Source of the DNA: Microbulbifer sp. MKSA007
GTDB taxonomy: Bacteria; Pseudomonadota; Gammaproteobacteria; Pseudomonadales; Cellvibrionaceae
Length of the DNA stretch: 64,000 bases
Assembly (NCBI GenBank): GCA_032615215.1
Contig: CP128433.1
Coordinates: 2,687,501-2,751,500, forward strand
Reading direction: 5' to 3'
Shown here: piece after piece, positions 61,077 through 64,000 of the stretch
How positions within the stretch are numbered: the stretch's first letter is position 1
Layout of the letters: the number at the start of each line of letters is the position of its first letter
Program-made: the position numbers and the translations under genes
Notes under the pieces: model-generated
What the model was told of the DNA's origin: nothing
The model's database searches: none
What the model saw: only the letters and a program-made list of their open reading frames with translations

Positions 61077-63146
61077 ATGACCAGTACCGCTATACCCGAC
61101 AGCGAAGCCGCACCAGCTTCAGAACAGATTTCGCAGGTAAGTTCAGATCAACTGTTGGTGCGTAAGCGAGATGGCAGGACACTGGCTTTTGATGCTCGCA
61201 GAATCACTTTGGCTCTTCTCAGTGCTGGCCAGGCAACGGAATCTTTTGATCAACAGGAAGCGGAACAACTTACCGAATCTGTCCTTAAAGTGATCAAGCA
61301 CCGCTTTGATAGTGGTGAGCCCATTGATATTGAAGAGATTCAGAATATTGCTGAACAGGTATTGATCAATAACGATTACATTGATACTGCCCGCGCCTAT
61401 ATCGCTTATCGGGGGCGGCATGCGCAAATGCGCACTGATCGGCAAACACTGGTGGATGTCGGTGCTTCTATTGAAGAGTATTTAGAGCAAGCGGATTGGC
61501 GAGTTGCAGCCAATGCGAACCAGGGATATTCCCTAGGGGGGTTGATCCTGAACAGTGCAGGTAAAATGATTGCCAACTATTGGTTAAATCATGTTTATTC
61601 CCCTGAGATCGGCGCAGCACATCGGAATGGGGATTTACACATCCACGACCTGGATATGTTGGCTGGATATTGTGCAGGTTGGTCACTGCGCACCCTATTA
61701 CATGAAGGGCTGAATGGTGTTCCGGGAAAAGTCGAATCGGCACCGCCGGCCCACTTGACCAGCGCGGTCGGACAGATTGTTAACTTTCTTGGAACACTTC
61801 AAAACGAGTGGGCGGGCGCGCAAGCATTTAGCTCTTTCGATACCTATCTTGCACCTTTTGTGCGCAAGGACCAGCTGGACTACGCGACCGTACGCCAGTG
61901 CATTCAGGAGCTGATCTTTAACCTGAATGTGCCATCCCGCTGGGGTACCCAGACCCCCTTTACTAATCTCACTTTCGATTGGGTTTGCCCCCAGGATTTG
62001 CGCGAGCAGGTGCCTGTGATTGCCGGTCAGGAAATGCCTTTCACCTATGGCGACCTGCAAGAAGAAATGGATCTAATCAACCGCGCCTATATCGAAGTCA
62101 TGAGCGAGGGGGATGCACGCGGTAGGGTATTCACCTTCCCTATTCCCACATACAACATCAGTGAGGATTTCCCTTGGGAGAGCGAAAATGCTGAGCGGCT
62201 GTTTGCCATGACCGCTCGCTACGGTCTGCCCTATTTCCAAAACTTTATAAATTCAGACCTGAGCCCAAACATGGTTCGCTCCATGTGCTGCCGCTTACAG
62301 CTTGATCTACGCGAATTGTTAAAGCGTGGTAACGGCCTCTTTGGCTCCGCCGAACAGACAGGTTCACTCGGCGTAGTAACTATCAACTGTGCCCGCCTTG
62401 GATATCTCTACAAAGGAAACTGGCAGCTTCTGCTCTCCCAACTGGACAAACTGCTGATACTTGCCCGCGATTCCCTTGAAGTGAAACGGAAAGTCATCCA
62501 GCGGCATATGGATGCAGGTCTGTTTCCCTACACTCGCCGCTACCTGGGGACTCTGCGCAACCACTTCTCCACGATCGGGGTGAACGGCATCAATGAGATG
62601 CTGAGAAACTTTAGTGGGGATAACGAAAGTGTGGTTACGGAAGATGGGAAAGAACTGGCCGAGCAATTACTCGATCATATCCGTATGCGCATGACTGAAT
62701 TCCAGGAACAAACCGGGCATCTCTACAACCTGGAGGCAACTCCGGCAGAGGGCACTACTTATCGGTTTGCCCGCGAAGATCGCAAACGTTACCCGGATAT
62801 TATCCAGGCAGGTAGTAGTGAAGCGCCCTACTACACCAATTCATCCCAACTGCCGGTGGGCTTTACCGATGATCCCTTTGAGGCCCTGGCCCGGCAGGAA
62901 TCCCTCCAATCCCGTTACACCGGTGGCACTGTACTTCATCTTTATTTGGGCGAGCAGTTGCCTGATGCCGATAGTTGCCGCCGCTTATTGCGGCGCGCTC
63001 TGGAAAACTACCGCCTGCCCTATATCACCGTGACGCCGAGCTTTTCAATTTGCCCGGTCCATGGATATCTTAGCGGCGAACACGAATTCTGCCCTCGCTG
63101 CGACGAAGCTCTCCTGGCCCGAGAGCAATCCTGTTGTAGCGACTAA
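61077..63146 (+). CDS. nrdD: Anaerobic ribonucleoside-triphosphate reductase, main subunit (NrdD)
   Basis: 689 residues. ATP-cone (about 25-115) with VRKRDGRTLAFDARRI, then the glycyl-radical enzyme barrel. Active-site Cys candidates are in MCCRLQLDL near 402-410 and the NCARLGYL segment near 440-447. The zinc site is CPVH...CPRC at the C-terminus. The usual following glycyl-radical segment is missing: the frame ends (TAA 63144-63146) and the motif appears in the next gene. It reduces ribonucleotides without oxygen, activated by NrdG. Promoter region carries NrdR and FNR/Anr sites. Confidence 0.93.
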   Translation: MTSTAIPDSEAAPASEQISQVSSDQLLVRKRDGRTLAFDARRITLALLSAGQATESFDQQEAEQLTESVLKVIKHRFDSGEPIDIEEIQNIAEQVLINNDYIDTARAYIAYRGRHAQMRTDRQTLVDVGASIEEYLEQADWRVAANANQGYSLGGLILNSAGKMIANYWLNHVYSPEIGAAHRNGDLHIHDLDMLAGYCAGWSLRTLLHEGLNGVPGKVESAPPAHLTSAVGQIVNFLGTLQNEWAGAQAFSSFDTYLAPFVRKDQLDYATVRQCIQELIFNLNVPSRWGTQTPFTNLTFDWVCPQDLREQVPVIAGQEMPFTYGDLQEEMDLINRAYIEVMSEGDARGRVFTFPIPTYNISEDFPWESENAERLFAMTARYGLPYFQNFINSDLSPNMVRSMCCRLQLDLRELLKRGNGLFGSAEQTGSLGVVTINCARLGYLYKGNWQLLLSQLDKLLILARDSLEVKRKVIQRHMDAGLFPYTRRYLGTLRNHFSTIGVNGINEMLRNFSGDNESVVTEDGKELAEQLLDHIRMRMTEFQEQTGHLYNLEATPAEGTTYRFAREDRKRYPDIIQAGSSEAPYYTNSSQLPVGFTDDPFEALARQESLQSRYTGGTVLHLYLGEQLPDADSCRRLLRRALENYRLPYITVTPSFSICPVHGYLSGEHEFCPRCDEALLAREQSCCSD

Positions 63147-63170
63147 ACCATACTTTCAAGGAGAAAGACC

Positions 63171-63350
63171 ATGAGCCAACAAGATACTTTATTGAGAGAA
63201 GAAGATCGCACCCGCTGCGAGGTATGGAGCCGGGTAATGGGGTACCACCGCCCAGTTTCATTTTGGAATCCGGGAAAACAATCCGAGCACCGGGAGCGCC
63301 AATTCTTTGTGGCGGACAACAGCAGGAATGCACTAAAAACTTATGAGTAA
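63171..63350 (+). CDS. Separate glycyl-radical domain of class III RNR (NrdD C-terminus)
   Basis: 59 residues, in the same frame as the main nrdD but after its TAA and with its own AAGGAG site and ATG. It contains CEVWSRVMGYHRP, the family's glycyl-radical motif; Gly24 is the likely radical site. Residues RPVSFWNPGK and HRERQFF follow, as in full-length NrdD ends. The main nrdD product stops just before this region, so both parts together would make one enzyme. Overlaps nrdG by 8 nt. A stop-codon mutation in a once-fused gene is the alternative, but the good ribosome-binding site argues for a true split gene. Confidence 0.8.
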   Translation: MSQQDTLLREEDRTRCEVWSRVMGYHRPVSFWNPGKQSEHRERQFFVADNSRNALKTYE

Positions 63351-63990
63351 TAAGTTACGTGCCGGTGGATTCACGTCGTTTACGGCAATCGACTTCCCCG
63401 GCGAGTTGGCAGCGGTGGTTTTTTGCCAGGGATGCCCCTGGCGCTGCCGCTACTGCCATAACGGCGATCTACTGCCTGCGCGAGCACCCAGTGCCTATGA
63501 CTGGGATCAAATCCTCACATTTTTAGACAGTCGCCGGGGCTTGCTGGATGCCGTTGTGTTTTCCGGTGGCGAGCCCACCGCCCAGAGTGCCCTGGAACCG
63601 GCGATTGCCCAAGTCAGGGATCTGGGATTCAAGGTCGGGCTTCATACTGCGGGAATCTACCCCCGCAGGCTGGAACGCCTGATTCAGAGTCTTGATTGGG
63701 TGGGGTTGGATATTAAAGCAATGCCGGAAAACTACCCTTCCATTACGGGTGTCGATGGCAGTGGCGTGGCCCCCTGGCAGTGTGCGGAGCTTCTCGCTCA
63801 ATCCAGTGTACCTTTGCAAGTGCGCCTTACCAGGCATCCGAGTCTTACAACTGATGCTGAACTGAACCAAATACGGGAGAAACTTAGCGGTATTGGTATT
63901 GAAAAGTTGGAGGTCCAGCGCTGCAATAGTGAGCAAGCTATAGATCAGACGTTGAGGTTCTTAACTTGTAAGTCCCACCCTACTCGCTAA
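63343..63990 (+). CDS. nrdG: Anaerobic RNR activating protein NrdG
   Basis: 215 residues. A radical-SAM activase that forms the glycyl radical on NrdD. The CxxxCxxC cluster motif is visible as CPWRCRYC near residues 31-38, preceded by FTAIDFPGELAAVVFCQG. The SAM-binding GGE is in VFSGGEPTAQ near 72-81. It is the Pseudomonas-like longer form (about 215 residues versus 154 in E. coli). Start overlaps the glycyl-radical gene, so all three are co-translated. Confidence 0.92.
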   Translation: MSNKLRAGGFTSFTAIDFPGELAAVVFCQGCPWRCRYCHNGDLLPARAPSAYDWDQILTFLDSRRGLLDAVVFSGGEPTAQSALEPAIAQVRDLGFKVGLHTAGIYPRRLERLIQSLDWVGLDIKAMPENYPSITGVDGSGVAPWQCAELLAQSSVPLQVRLTRHPSLTTDAELNQIREKLSGIGIEKLEVQRCNSEQAIDQTLRFLTCKSHPTR

Positions 63991-64000
63991 GGAAATTTCG

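Noticed and set aside
1..64000. CRISPR arrays, tRNA and rRNA genes
   Set aside because: No regularly spaced direct repeats, cloverleaf-like genes or rRNA segments were recognised by eye.

Overview
The window looks like the chromosome of a marine, facultatively anaerobic gammaproteobacterium with moderate GC. Best guess is a Cellvibrionales/Microbulbifer-like lineage, inferred only from gene content: NrdR/FNR-controlled class III ribonucleotide reductase, Fur-type iron genes, curlin-like protein, [NiFe] hydrogenase and a PM2-like prophage. No rRNA, tRNA or CRISPR array was seen.

Region 1 (1-6180) is the structural half of a tailless double-jelly-roll (DJR) prophage. It runs on the + strand with overlapping genes: A32-type packaging ATPase, a PM2-P2-like major capsid protein, several tiny membrane proteins, a large spike candidate, an M15-type peptidoglycan peptidase and more membrane peptides. 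The left part lies outside the window. Next comes a 5.8 kb single-gene DUF4011-helicase-Vsr protein (6761-12586), resembling the Hhe antiphage system.

Region 2 (13-37 kb) is accessory or housekeeping DNA made of short units. It has a crotonase; a thiol/peroxide cluster (AhpD-like, two peroxiredoxin-like proteins, LysR); a papain-like protein; a Tat-exported serine hydrolase with a decayed copy of its 3' end; an aspzincin-type metallopeptidase split by a frameshift; and a group of DHFR-like, VOC, SRPBCC and ArsR genes. A urea transporter, a thioredoxin plus frameshifted CcdA/DsbD-like pair, an SMP-30/CMD pair and a Fur-box PepSY operon follow. An IS5-type MITE lies at 37.6 kb.

Region 3 (40.6-50.6 kb) is one leftward operon for a group 3b-like NAD(P)-linked cytoplasmic [NiFe] hydrogenase: beta, a cyclic-nucleotide-binding protein, gamma, delta/small, alpha/large, maturation protease, HypA-like, HypF, HypC, HypD, HypE. 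HypB is absent and the HypA-like protein has no zinc-site cysteines.

Region 4 (50.7-64 kb) holds a divergent pair of membrane paralogues, an orphan curlin-repeat protein, a FAN1-like nuclease with an XPD/DinG-like helicase-nuclease, a HIT-HD-VanZ operon, an azoreductase/LysR divergent pair and nrdD-nrdD'-nrdG. In the last, the glycyl-radical domain is a separate 59-residue gene behind tandem NrdR boxes and an FNR/Anr box.

Three genes (2161-2372, 22611-23599, 31832-32532) are each broken by what looks like one missing base in a homopolymer. This may reflect sequence error rather than biology, and should be checked before calling them pseudogenes.
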